DNA from: Planctomycetota bacterium
GTDB taxonomy: Bacteria > Planctomycetota > Phycisphaerae > Phycisphaerales > SM1A02
DNA: 64,000 bases
Assembly (NCBI GenBank): GCA_024230295.1
Contig: JAAERN010000049.1
Span: 1-64,000, forward strand
Direction of reading: 5' to 3'
In this document: positions 53,722 through 63,038 of the stretch, one piece after another
Layout of the letters: each line of letters starts with the position of its first letter
How positions within the stretch are numbered: the first letter of the stretch is position 1
Program-made: the position numbers and the translations under genes
The notes under the pieces: model-generated
Seen by the model: only the letters and a program-made list of their open reading frames with translations
Database searches by the model: none
Told to the model about the DNA's origin: nothing

Positions 53722-55752
53722 ATGGCCAGCCACCGCACACCAATAACCCCCGCGGATCTTGAACAGATCGTCGTTCCTTCGCATCCGCAGATCTCACCAG
53801 ATGGCAGGACTGTGCTGTATACCCGCCAGCATGCCGGCCCGAAGAACACCAAGGCAACCAACCTCTGGGCTGTGCCTTCTGAGGGTGGTACGCCCAGAAT
53901 CATGACCAGCAGCGACAAGGATGGCCACGGTCGGTGGTCGCCGGATGGCTCCCAAATTGCGTTCATCTCCGGCCGCGATGGTGGTTGCGTACAGATTCGC
54001 CTTCTGCCAAGCGATGGCGGTGAGTCACGCGCGCTAACCAGCCTCCCCGACGGGTCCATCGCCGGTTTCAAGTGGTCGCCGGATGGCCGATCGATCGCGT
54101 TCCTTTGGAGAAAGGCCGATCCCGATTGGACCAAGGCGGCAATAAAAGCCCGAGAAGATGCGGGCGCCAGTGCCCCGCCTCGCATTGTCACCACCCCTTG
54201 GTATCGCATGGACGGCGATGGCTATTTCATGGACCGGCGGCACACTCTGAAGATTGTCGATATCGCTACGGGCAAGGTGAGAACCCTCTGGAACAAGGAC
54301 GGCCTGGGATTCGTTTCGTACGATTGGTCACCTGACAGCAAAACTATGGCGATTGCCACCGTGCGAGGCAAGCGGGCCATCTTCAACTGGCAGTTCACCG
54401 AAATTCGCCTGCTCAACGTCGCTTCGGGAAAGTCGACTTTGCTCGACTGGCTTCCGACAGGCCCCAAGGGCACCGTGCTCTGGTCACCGGACGGCAAGTG
54501 GCTCGCCTGGTCAGGCCGGGAAGGCACAGACAGCGCCTACTCGACCGACAACCTCGAACTGTGGATGTGCAACCCGAAGAAGAAGAGTTCATTGCGGTGC
54601 CTCTCGGGCAAGACGGACTTCTGCCTGCTGGCCGCGACACTCGGCGATACCGCAGACGTGTCGTTCGAACCATCGATCCAATGGACTGCTGACAGCAAGG
54701 CGATTCTCGCGAGAATCGGCATCGAAGGCGCCCAGCAGATCTACCGATTCAAGCGAAGCGGTGGAGTCCCGACCCCGCTGACCAAGGGACGCGCGATTCA
54801 CGATCCGGGCAACCTGTCTGCAGATGGCCGCTTGCTGACCTTGACAGTCGATACACCGAACACTCCGCCCGAAGTACACATCATGGACCTCGGAGCGGGA
54901 ACAGCATCCCGCAGACTCACTGACGAAAACGCGGAGTTGCGCAAGACGCGCAGTTTCGCCAAGCCTCGATCATTCTGGGTCACATCCGAAGACGGCACCC
55001 GCGTCCAGACTTGGATGCTCACGCCTCCTGGAAGCAAGAACGTCCGAAGAAAGCCAGCCGTGCTCCAGATTCACGGCGGCCCACACGCGCAATACGGCTA
55101 CTCGTTCTTTCACGAGTTCCAGTGCCAGGCAGCAAAGGGCTGGGTTGTGGTGTACTCCAACCCACGAGGCTCAAAGGGTTATGGTCGCGACCACTGCGCC
55201 GCCATTCGAGGTGACTGGGGCGGCGCCGATTGGGTGGATGTCCGCGCAGTCATTGATTGGATGCGAGATCGGCCAGAGATCGATGCCAAACGCATGGCGA
55301 TCATGGGCGGCTCGTATGGCGGCTACATGACAAACTGGGCCATGGGACACACGAACGAGTTTGCGTGCGCGATCACCGATCGCTGCGTTTCAAATCTCGT
55401 CAGCATGGAGGGCAACAGCGACTTCCTCTCCAAGCCCGGTGACTACTTCCCGGGAAACCCATGGGATCAACCCGAGGGCCTGTGGAAATGCAGCCCGATT
55501 CGCTTTGCAAACAAGTGGAAAACACCCACTCTCATCATTCACTCTGAGGGTGACCTTCGGTGCAATGTGGAGCAGGCCGATCAGGTCTGGGCGGCGCTTC
55601 AGATTCGCAATATTCCGTCTCGCTATGTGCGGTATCCAGAATCAACCAGCCACGGCATGAGCCGGTGCGGCCCGACCGATCTGCGAATTCACCGACTGCA
55701 CGAGATCCTAAATTGGCTCGATCGATACATCGGCAGTGGAAAGAAAAAATGA
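53722..55752 (+). CDS. S9-family peptidase (acylaminoacyl-peptidase/prolyl oligopeptidase-like)
   Basis: This serine peptidase (676 aa) has an N-terminal beta-propeller built of WD40/TolB-like blades (RWSPDGSQIAFISGRDG, KWSPDGRSIAF, DWSPDSKTMAIA, LWSPDGKWLAW) and a C-terminal alpha/beta hydrolase domain. The nucleophile is in GGSYGGY, the acid in HSEGDLRCNVEQ and the base His in STSHGMSR. It likely cuts short peptides; no signal peptide is seen. The start ATG 53722 has GGAAGGA at 53708-53714. The stop overlaps the BtpA-like gene as ATGA. Similar proteins are common in planctomycetes. Confidence 0.93.
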   Translation: MASHRTPITPADLEQIVVPSHPQISPDGRTVLYTRQHAGPKNTKATNLWAVPSEGGTPRIMTSSDKDGHGRWSPDGSQIAFISGRDGGCVQIRLLPSDGGESRALTSLPDGSIAGFKWSPDGRSIAFLWRKADPDWTKAAIKAREDAGASAPPRIVTTPWYRMDGDGYFMDRRHTLKIVDIATGKVRTLWNKDGLGFVSYDWSPDSKTMAIATVRGKRAIFNWQFTEIRLLNVASGKSTLLDWLPTGPKGTVLWSPDGKWLAWSGREGTDSAYSTDNLELWMCNPKKKSSLRCLSGKTDFCLLAATLGDTADVSFEPSIQWTADSKAILARIGIEGAQQIYRFKRSGGVPTPLTKGRAIHDPGNLSADGRLLTLTVDTPNTPPEVHIMDLGAGTASRRLTDENAELRKTRSFAKPRSFWVTSEDGTRVQTWMLTPPGSKNVRRKPAVLQIHGGPHAQYGYSFFHEFQCQAAKGWVVVYSNPRGSKGYGRDHCAAIRGDWGGADWVDVRAVIDWMRDRPEIDAKRMAIMGGSYGGYMTNWAMGHTNEFACAITDRCVSNLVSMEGNSDFLSKPGDYFPGNPWDQPEGLWKCSPIRFANKWKTPTLIIHSEGDLRCNVEQADQVWAALQIRNIPSRYVRYPESTSHGMSRCGPTDLRIHRLHEILNWLDRYIGSGKKK

Positions 55753-56555
55753 TGAGTATCGATCTCTCGGACATCTTCGGGCGAGAACGGGACATCCTGG
55801 TCGGCATGGTGCACGTTCACGCCTTGCCGGGTACTGCCGGCAGTGACAGCGATCCGATCTCGATCATCGAACAGGCCGTCAAAGAAGCCTGCATGCTCGA
55901 AGAGGCCGGATTCGATGCCGTCATAGTCGAGAACATGCATGACAGTCCCTACATGCTTCGTAAGGTTGGACCTGAAGTCGTAGCTTGCATGACGGCTGTC
56001 ACATCGGCGGTGCGATGCGCGATTGATCTGCCGCTTGGCATACAGATTCTGGCGGGCGCCAATAAAGCTGCCCTCGCCACCGCACACGCCAGCGGCGCCG
56101 ACTTCATCCGTGCCGAAGGCTTTTGCTTTGCCACGGTCGCCGATGAAGGCATCATGAATGAAGCCGACGCTGGCCCCCTGCTGCGATATCGCCGCGCCAT
56201 CGATGCCGACCACATCGCTATTTTTGCCGACATCAAAAAGAAGCACAGCAGCCACGCGATCACAGCGGACCTTTCCATCGCCGATTGGGCGCATGCCGCT
56301 GAGTTCATGGGCGCCGATGGCGTCATCGTCACCGGACATGCCACCGGCCAAGACGCCGACCTCGCCGAGGTTGCCGATGCTCGCGCCGCATGTACGCTGC
56401 CGGTGCTCGTAGGCAGTGGTGTCACGGATAAAACCGTGCGAGCAACGCTCGATGTTGCCCACGGTGCGATCGTGGGTTCGTCAATCAAGTCGAATGGGGA
56501 TTGGCGGAACGCCATTGAACCAGAGCGAGCGGCATCGCTCATCGATGCCCGCTGA
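55749..56555 (+). CDS. BtpA/SgcQ-family protein
   Basis: The 268-residue protein belongs to the BtpA family, named for a cyanobacterial photosystem I biogenesis factor. VGMVHVHALPGTAG (N-terminal), FDAVIVENMHDSPY, LPLGIQILAGANKAALATAHASGADFIRAEGF and GADGVIVTGHATGQ are family-wide and suggest a TIM-barrel. Non-photosynthetic bacteria use it for unknown metabolic purposes. The start ATG 55749 overlaps the S9 peptidase stop as ATGA; the next ATG 55752 is possible. It is followed by 170 bases before the next gene. Confidence 0.9.
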   Translation: MMSIDLSDIFGRERDILVGMVHVHALPGTAGSDSDPISIIEQAVKEACMLEEAGFDAVIVENMHDSPYMLRKVGPEVVACMTAVTSAVRCAIDLPLGIQILAGANKAALATAHASGADFIRAEGFCFATVADEGIMNEADAGPLLRYRRAIDADHIAIFADIKKKHSSHAITADLSIADWAHAAEFMGADGVIVTGHATGQDADLAEVADARAACTLPVLVGSGVTDKTVRATLDVAHGAIVGSSIKSNGDWRNAIEPERAASLIDAR

Positions 56556-56724
56556 GAAGGCTGCAGTCCAATAAATCATGCCTCCCAGCTCCACACGAGC
56601 ACTTCTGGCGGTAATTGACCAGATCTCTGAGCCGCTTACTGCGCCATATCCGCGTTATCTCATGGCCCCACCTCTCACAAGGTACTACGTTAAGGGACAA
56701 ATCAATCGGGCCGTGGAGATACGC

Positions 56725-58368
56725 ATGTTCATCACTGCACTAGCAAACATATTCCATCGATTCGTTCGGCACTTTCAACACCTTGCGACCCTCGCGGTCA
56801 TCACCTCACTGAGTACGGTGGCCACTGCGCAGACTGCTCCATCAGAAATATTCGTTTTCAACGGCGGACAATTTTTCTACGGCTGGAGTTCCAAAGACAT
56901 GAATCCCGGCAACGTCGCTTCGTACGGCTGGGTCATGACGCAACTGGGCCTTCTCGACGCCACCGGTAAACCGCCCGAGTGGGCGGACGACAACACCTTG
57001 CGCCAAGGTAACGTGGTCGTGGGTAGAGCCATCGTCTGCCAGGTGACTGAGCACATCACTCAACTCTGCGGCTTCGAATCGCTTGACGGAACAAAGCGAG
57101 CCTACGATCTGAACTCCTTGCCAGAGAGCACGTCGACCGATCGTGCAACCTTCCTCCGCGCATGGAATGAGGTCGGGGAGAACGGCACGATCGTCATCGT
57201 CAAACATGGATGGGAAAACCGGGATGACCAAGGGAATGTGACGGAGCGCGGTGGAGCCGTGGCGCTCGATAACGGTGTCATGTATGACGGCTTCAGGGAA
57301 GCCTCGGATACGGAGTCTCCAGGAACCAACATTTCCATAAACGGCCCGTATCCCATTTCTGGGAGACCTGGAGCGAACATTCACATCGAGTTGCATACGT
57401 GCTACGGAGCTTGTGACTGGGATGGCGCCGACCCGGGAACCTCAGTTCTAGAAACTCTTGAGAACATTCCGGGTGTCGGCAGTGCTGAGGGCGAAACCGA
57501 TAGAGTCATCATCAAACGCGATTTATACTACACCAACGATCCCTCCGACCATCAGGTTAAGGTTTTCTATCGGGCACTCGGTCCGCTTGCTGCTAAGGCG
57601 GGGTTTCGTAATCGGGAAGGGAAACCCAACATCGGCGTCTATCTGAACTCCCTCAGCTATCTGAGCATGTTCGTCGTACTCGACTGGGCTGCGGCACAGG
57701 CGGGCATCGAGTACCGCATCGAATACAGCATGGTCGATGATCCGACCCATAGTGTACGATTTGAACTGGTTGCCCCTGGCGTAGGCAACTCAGGTGGCCT
57801 GCTGTTCGATGCCGTCCCTGATGTTGACGGTCCAGAGATCTTGGTCACTCAACTGCAGGTTCCCGAAGGCGCCCTCTCGATGAAGACGCCTGTCCAGATC
57901 GTATCTGGGGCGATCGACCCGACGGCCATTCCCGAGGGCCTCGCACCGGTGTCGCCAGCGGTCACGGTGTCTCGATACGGCGTGGACGACATGCTCGAAT
58001 TCGCGATACCGTCAGAGTTGATGCTCGAGTACCCGGTTTTTGGCCCCGACCCCGTGGGGCTGTTCCGCCTCGAATCCGATGGCACGCTCGTGCAGGTCTC
58101 GGACGCGTGGATCGATTCGACAGTCGATGTCGCCGGCGCCTCGATCACCGGCAACGGCACCTGGGTTCTGCTGGGTGAGGCCATCGAGGATCGTCCCGCC
58201 GACTTCAATCTCGACCGCCAGGTGAACATCGACGACCTTCTGGAACTCGTCGGCGCGTGGGGCGAGTGCGACATCCCCTGGTGCCAACACGATCTCGATG
58301 GCAATGGTGATGTGGGCATCGACGACCTTATGGCTGTACTGGACCAGTGGGGCAGCGACTTCATGTGA
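56725..58368 (+). CDS. Secreted dockerin protein with possible caspase-like (clan CD) domain
   Basis: The 547-residue protein has a signal peptide (about 1-35, ending near TVATAQ). Residues about 40-330 are not recognised as a named family, but GTIVIVKHGWEN (His161-Gly162) and IHIELHTCYGACD (Cys226) match the hydrophobic-strand/His-Gly and hydrophobic-strand/Cys pattern of caspase-like clan CD peptidases, with 65 residues between them. A middle beta-rich part follows, and the C-terminus (about 485-545) has DFNLDRQVNIDDLL and DLDGNGDVGIDDL, a dockerin-like pair of calcium loops. GGAG precedes the start by 7 bases; the frame opens 49 codons earlier. Protease function is an inference. Confidence 0.7.
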   Translation: MFITALANIFHRFVRHFQHLATLAVITSLSTVATAQTAPSEIFVFNGGQFFYGWSSKDMNPGNVASYGWVMTQLGLLDATGKPPEWADDNTLRQGNVVVGRAIVCQVTEHITQLCGFESLDGTKRAYDLNSLPESTSTDRATFLRAWNEVGENGTIVIVKHGWENRDDQGNVTERGGAVALDNGVMYDGFREASDTESPGTNISINGPYPISGRPGANIHIELHTCYGACDWDGADPGTSVLETLENIPGVGSAEGETDRVIIKRDLYYTNDPSDHQVKVFYRALGPLAAKAGFRNREGKPNIGVYLNSLSYLSMFVVLDWAAAQAGIEYRIEYSMVDDPTHSVRFELVAPGVGNSGGLLFDAVPDVDGPEILVTQLQVPEGALSMKTPVQIVSGAIDPTAIPEGLAPVSPAVTVSRYGVDDMLEFAIPSELMLEYPVFGPDPVGLFRLESDGTLVQVSDAWIDSTVDVAGASITGNGTWVLLGEAIEDRPADFNLDRQVNIDDLLELVGAWGECDIPWCQHDLDGNGDVGIDDLMAVLDQWGSDFM

Positions 58369-58670
58369 TCGCCCCTGACCAGTCAAGAAGCATTGCGGCA
58401 ATCGCGATGGAACTCATTTCGAGCGGACGCTTGCTCACGGCGATGGCCTGGGCAGCGTCCTCTCGGAGTTCCACAGCTACCACCTGAGATCTCAGGGCTG
58501 ATGGATGCCCAGTATTCGCGTCAGGAGTAGCAGCATCATGCTGCGGAGAACGTAAAAAGTGCCCGCACGTGAGGTCTCCTTCTGCAATACACCCCAAAGT
58601 ACCTCGCCAGAGCCTCAAGAGTAGCAACGAGTACTTCGCTGGAGCCACTCAAACTCGTACCATCCATGGC
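58369..58670. other. Gap with a kbl fragment and a palindrome before the sigma gene
   Basis: This 302-base stretch holds no intact gene. It contains a remnant similar to the 3' part of kbl on the minus strand (58395-58470) and a 15-base near-palindrome, GCAGCAT C ATGCTGC, at 58530-58544. The promoter of the ECF sigma gene should be here, but no convincing boxes were seen. Confidence 0.5.
58395..58470 (-). pseudogene. Fragment of a kbl-like gene
   Basis: The minus-strand reading QAIAVSKRPLEMSSIAI matches KAIAMSKRLLELGSFAI of Kbl, and at DNA level 58419-58453 matches 61954-61988 at 32 of 35 bases. The similarity stops on both sides. This looks like the remains of a partial duplication of the nearby kbl gene or of a related alpha-oxoamine synthase gene. 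Confidence 0.65.
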
Positions 58671-59255
58671 GTGCCCAGCAACCCGCACGAAACCGATATC
58701 ACCACCCTGCTCAATACCGAAGGGACTGAGCAGGCAGCGGCACTCGACCGCGTTGCCGCCGCCCTCATGAATGATCTGAGGCGAATCGCCGGGGCGCACT
58801 TTTCTCACGAACACCATCAGATCACACTGCAGCCAACGGTCATCGTCAACGAGGCGTGGATGCGGCTGACATCGCAGGAGCGATGTCAGTGGCAGAACCG
58901 AAAGCACTTTCTGTCGGTGGCATCCATCGCGATGCGACGGCTTCTGGTCGATCACGCAAGAAAGCGGAATTCCCTGATCCGTGGCGGCGACAAACGACGC
59001 GTTCACTTGACAGCGAGTCATGCATCGGAGCCTGACTCGTCTGTGGAGTTTGATCTCGAGGCGTTGAGTTTGGCGTTGGATGATCTTGACGCTCTCGACC
59101 CGGAACTCGCTCGAATTGTGGATCTCCGCTTCCTCGCGGGACTCACGGTCGAGCAGGTTGCGGAAGCCACCGGGCTCTCCCCCGCTACAGTCAAGCGGCG
59201 ATGGGCGGTCGCCCGGGGATGGCTTCGAGATCGATTGGAGTCCCCTGATGGTTGA
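58671..59255 (+). CDS. ECF-type RNA polymerase sigma factor
   Basis: This 194-residue sigma factor has sigma region 2 (ALMNDLRRIAGAHFSHEH, TLQPTVIVNEAWMRL, FLSVASIAMRRLLVDHARKRNS) and region 4 (LDPELARIVDLRFLAGLTVEQVAEATGLSPATVKRRWAVARGWL), the helix-turn-helix that binds the -35 box. The N-terminal part fits the planctomycete subgroup often found next to a protein kinase. The start GTG 58671 matches that subgroup's length; GTG 58569 is possible. The kinase gene starts inside its last codons. Confidence 0.87.
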   Translation: MPSNPHETDITTLLNTEGTEQAAALDRVAAALMNDLRRIAGAHFSHEHHQITLQPTVIVNEAWMRLTSQERCQWQNRKHFLSVASIAMRRLLVDHARKRNSLIRGGDKRRVHLTASHASEPDSSVEFDLEALSLALDDLDALDPELARIVDLRFLAGLTVEQVAEATGLSPATVKRRWAVARGWLRDRLESPDG

Positions 59256-61788
59256 TCAGCAGTTTGTCAAAGCCCGCCGCATCGCCGAAGAAGTGATGGA
59301 TGCAGCCCCCGATGAACGTACCGCCCGACTGAAGGAAGCCTGCCGAGGTGACGATGCGCTGCGGGCAGCCACCGAGCGCCTGCTGAAGGGGGCCGATGAA
59401 TCCTGGGGATACCTCGAAGGGATGAGCCCCGAACTGGCTGCCGCGCCGCCGACCTCTCAAGCGTTCCCCAAACAAATTGGCCCCTTTGAAATTACTCGCG
59501 TCATCGCCGCAGGCGGCTGGAGCATTGTCTACGAGGGCGCACAGGAGAATCCTGCTCGCCGCGTGGCCGTCAAAATGCTGCACGCCTCACTCTCCAGCAC
59601 ATCGGCAACCGAACGATTTCGTTACGAAACAGAAATCCTCGCCAAATTGCACCACCCCGGCATCGCTGAGATCTATCAAGCGGGAACCTTCGAATCTCCG
59701 CTCGGCCAATCACCGTGGTTCGCCATGGAATTCATCGAAAACGCATTACCTATCGACGTGTGGGCGGCACAGCAGCACTTGAACATCGACGATCGCCTTA
59801 AATTGTTCGCCCAGTTGTGTGACATCGTGCAGTTTGGTCATACGCGCGGCATCGTGCATTGCGATCTCAAGCCGAGCAATATTCTCGTCGATGGGCAGGG
59901 CCGCATCCGCGTGATTGATTTCGGCATCGCAATGGCTGTTGGAGGCGAAGGACTGCAGCCCGAGGACATCACCGAAAACAGCCGCGTCGTCGGCACCATC
60001 CAGTACATGGCCCCCGAACAGTTCGCGGGTGATTTGGAACACGTGGACCCCCGTACCGATGTTCGCGGCCTCGGCGTGGTGCTCTATCAACTCCTGACCA
60101 GCCAGAAGCCATGGGATCTCTCGGGACTGCCCACCCACGAAGCTATTCGCGTTGTGCAGGAGCAGAAGCCACTACCGGCGGGCCAACTCGACCCTGCCTT
60201 CCGCGGCGATCTTGAAACAATCATCTCAACCGCCATGCACAATGAGCCATCCGAACGATATGGCTCGGCGCTTGAACTGCGGCAGGACATCGATCGCTAC
60301 CGCGCCAGCCTGCCGATTCAAGCGAGCCCCCCTTCGACAATACGAACGGCAGCTCTCTTCATACGCCGAAACCGTGTAGGTGTAGGCATCTCCACAGTTG
60401 CAGCGACAACGATTTGCGGAGCACTGGTGGTGAGCCTCGTACAGCGTTCCGAAGCCGTGGCCGCCACCATGAACGCCGAATATCAGACCACCCGCGCCGA
60501 AATGACCACCGAGTTCCTAACGGGCATGTTCAGCCTTGCACATCCCTCCATCTCGGCGGGCGGCACGCTTGGCGTGCAGCGAATGCTCTCGGAAGCAAGC
60601 ACGCTTCTCGCAGAGACGATCAAAGATGATCCCACCGCCGCCGAACCCATTCAATTGGCGCTCGCCCGCATTCAATTGGGTGTTGGCGACGTCGATGGGG
60701 CGGCTTCAAATCTTGCAGCGCTGCCAACAGCGTTACCTGAAGCCGAGGTCCTGCGGGCCCGGATTGATCACATGCGTGGCGATATCGAACTCGCCCAGTT
60801 CAAACTCGGCAAGATCATCGAGAACATCTCGCCAACCGATCCGGCCACCATCGAAGCACGAGGCGAACTCGCGTGGGTGTTGACCGAAGGACTGGACTAT
60901 TCCTCCGCCGCCCCGCTGCTTCAGGATGCCAGCGCATCTGCTCAATTACTCCTTGGCAACGACGATGCCCGCACCCTGCAGTGGCAGGCCATGCTTGGCC
61001 GCGCTCAGGCAGCACTCATTCTGATGGAACTTCCCGGGGCGCCCCCAGCAGACACGCCGCCTCCATATGGCAGTTTGGAACGGGTCATCGAACTTCTCGG
61101 CCCCACGCACCCGACAACATTCCTAGCCAGGCTCTCCGAACTTGATCGTGGTTACATCACCGGCGAGGGCGATCCGCTGACAACCCTGCAATCGATCTAC
61201 AACGACGCCCACGCGGCACTGGGACCATTGCATCCTCGAACGATGGAGACGCGAATCGAACTGGGCGGCATGCTCAGGATCAAGGGTGATCACCAGACAG
61301 CATCCGACATGCTCCGCGGTTCCATCGGCGATTACAACGACACCTTCGGGCCGGGACACCCACACGCAGCGATCGCCAGCGTGCATCTGGGACGCTCGCT
61401 GCTGGAACTGGGGCAGTTCGGCGAAGCGATCGAGGTCTTCGCCCGCGCCTGGGAGTCCAACTATTCGCTGTGGGGTGAAAACGACCCGCGGATGATCGAT
61501 TCAGAACTCGGCCTGACGATGGCACTGTTGGCGATGGACCGCATCGACGAGGCGGCAGCACACATTGATCGCGTCAAGCAGGCCCTCGCTGATTCCACAT
61601 GGTTTGGCCGCAATGACGCATACTGGGATCTGCAAGCCGCCTTTCTCGCATGTGCCCGGCAGACCGGGCGAGAGGCTCTTGCCAGAAAGGCTGCCACCCA
61701 ACTGCGGGAAGACATCGAGTCCTATCTTGAACCGAACGATCCGCAGGCGATCAACCTTCTTGCCCTCATCGAACCACCCTCCTCCTGA
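59248..61788 (+). CDS. Membrane Ser/Thr protein kinase with TPR-like sensor domain
   Basis: This 846-residue protein starts with a short N-terminal region, then an STK kinase domain (about 75-345). The nucleotide loop is AAGGWSIVYEG (a degenerate glycine-rich loop), the Lys is in RRVAVKML, the catalytic loop is GIVHCDLKPSNIL (HCD rather than HRD), DFG is in VIDFGIA and APE in MAPEQF. A membrane helix follows (about 370-390), then TPR-like repeats to the end, which probably lie outside the cytoplasm. The ATG 59248 overlaps the sigma gene by 8 bases, with TGGAG at 59236-59240. It likely controls that sigma factor by phosphorylation or sensing. Confidence 0.9.
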   Translation: MVDQQFVKARRIAEEVMDAAPDERTARLKEACRGDDALRAATERLLKGADESWGYLEGMSPELAAAPPTSQAFPKQIGPFEITRVIAAGGWSIVYEGAQENPARRVAVKMLHASLSSTSATERFRYETEILAKLHHPGIAEIYQAGTFESPLGQSPWFAMEFIENALPIDVWAAQQHLNIDDRLKLFAQLCDIVQFGHTRGIVHCDLKPSNILVDGQGRIRVIDFGIAMAVGGEGLQPEDITENSRVVGTIQYMAPEQFAGDLEHVDPRTDVRGLGVVLYQLLTSQKPWDLSGLPTHEAIRVVQEQKPLPAGQLDPAFRGDLETIISTAMHNEPSERYGSALELRQDIDRYRASLPIQASPPSTIRTAALFIRRNRVGVGISTVAATTICGALVVSLVQRSEAVAATMNAEYQTTRAEMTTEFLTGMFSLAHPSISAGGTLGVQRMLSEASTLLAETIKDDPTAAEPIQLALARIQLGVGDVDGAASNLAALPTALPEAEVLRARIDHMRGDIELAQFKLGKIIENISPTDPATIEARGELAWVLTEGLDYSSAAPLLQDASASAQLLLGNDDARTLQWQAMLGRAQAALILMELPGAPPADTPPPYGSLERVIELLGPTHPTTFLARLSELDRGYITGEGDPLTTLQSIYNDAHAALGPLHPRTMETRIELGGMLRIKGDHQTASDMLRGSIGDYNDTFGPGHPHAAIASVHLGRSLLELGQFGEAIEVFARAWESNYSLWGENDPRMIDSELGLTMALLAMDRIDEAAAHIDRVKQALADSTWFGRNDAYWDLQAAFLACARQTGREALARKAATQLREDIESYLEPNDPQAINLLALIEPPSS

Positions 61789-61802
61789 ACCCCGTCCACT
61801 GG

Positions 61803-63038
61803 TCAGGCTTTGAACTCCGCCTTGAGCTGCACGAGGTTCTTGACGAGCCGTTCGAGATGCGCATCCTCGTGGGCTGCGCTGATCTGGACGCGGATCCTTG
61901 CTTCACCCTCAGGCACGACGGGGAAACCGAAACCAATCGCAAACGAACCCAACTCGAGCAGACGCTTGCTCATGGCGATGGCCTTGGCCGTGTCGTGCAC
62001 AATGATGGGACAGATGGCCGTAGGTGACTCGAGCACATCGAAGCCCGCTTCACGAATTCCCGCACGAGCCTTCTCGGTGTTCGATCGCAGTTTGGCCACC
62101 CGCTCTGGCTCGCGTGCCACGATCTCGATGGCCTTTGCTGCAGATGCCGCGACCGTGCAGGGAAGCGCGTTGCTGAAAAGAGTCGGTCTCGCCCGCTGGA
62201 CAATCATCTCCATCGCGGCGCTGGACCCCGCGAGATACCCGCCCGCCCCACCGCCGAGGGCCTTGCCGAGCGTGCCGGTAAAGATGTCGATCATCGCAGG
62301 GTCCATGCCCCAGTACTCGTGGGTACCGCGGCCGGTCTCGCCCATGACACCGGTACCGTGCGAATCGTCGACGACCAGCATCGCGCCGAATTCGTCGCAC
62401 AACGTCCGCAGGCCCGGCAGGTTTCCGAGATCGCCCTCCATCGAGAAGACGCCGTCAGTCACCAGCCAAATCACGCCGCTGTCGCCTGCGGTTTCGCGGG
62501 CCTTCACGAGCACCTCGCGGCAGTGATCCATATCAGAGTGCTTGAAGACGGCCTTGTTGACGCCCTTCTTGATGACAGTCGTCAGTCGCATCGCGTCGAT
62601 GATGCACGCGTGATTGAGTTCGTCGCTGACGATGACGTCGCCCGGCTCACACAGCGTTGCAAAGCATGCCTCGGTCGCGGTCCAGCAGGACACGAAGGTG
62701 TACGCCGCCTCGGTGCCGAGAAAGGAGGCAATCTGTTGCTCAAGATGTTCGTGCGCCGTAAACGTACCGCAGATGAAACGGACCGAAGCAGTGCCGCCCC
62801 CCCCCTTCCGGAGCCCTTCGATGCCCGCTTCCACAACCTCGGGATGGTTGGCAAGGCCAAGGTAATTGTTTGAGCAAAAACAGTCGACCGTGCCCACGCC
62901 GCGGATGTCGATGCTCGGGCCCATCGGGCCTTCGATCATCTGGAGGTGCTTGTACTGACCGCTCACTTCGAGTTCATCCAGCACCCCGCGGGTTCGCTGA
63001 TCAAAAAGGGCCGCGCCCGATGCATTGGTGGTGGTCAT
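61803..63038 (-). CDS. kbl: 2-amino-3-ketobutyrate CoA ligase
   Basis: Kbl cleaves 2-amino-3-oxobutanoate with CoA into glycine and acetyl-CoA, the second step of threonine degradation (411 aa). It is a PLP enzyme of the alpha-oxoamine synthase family: FCSNNYLGLANHPEV, DELNHACIIDAMR, VDDSHGTGVMGETGRG and the Schiff-base Lys in TGTLGKALGGGAGGY. The GPMGPSIDIRGVGTV start is Kbl-like rather than BioF. The start overlaps the stop of the upstream dehydrogenase as ATGA. Confidence 0.94.
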   Translation of the reverse strand: MTTTNASGAALFDQRTRGVLDELEVSGQYKHLQMIEGPMGPSIDIRGVGTVDCFCSNNYLGLANHPEVVEAGIEGLRKGGGGTASVRFICGTFTAHEHLEQQIASFLGTEAAYTFVSCWTATEACFATLCEPGDVIVSDELNHACIIDAMRLTTVIKKGVNKAVFKHSDMDHCREVLVKARETAGDSGVIWLVTDGVFSMEGDLGNLPGLRTLCDEFGAMLVVDDSHGTGVMGETGRGTHEYWGMDPAMIDIFTGTLGKALGGGAGGYLAGSSAAMEMIVQRARPTLFSNALPCTVAASAAKAIEIVAREPERVAKLRSNTEKARAGIREAGFDVLESPTAICPIIVHDTAKAIAMSKRLLELGSFAIGFGFPVVPEGEARIRVQISAAHEDAHLERLVKNLVQLKAEFKA

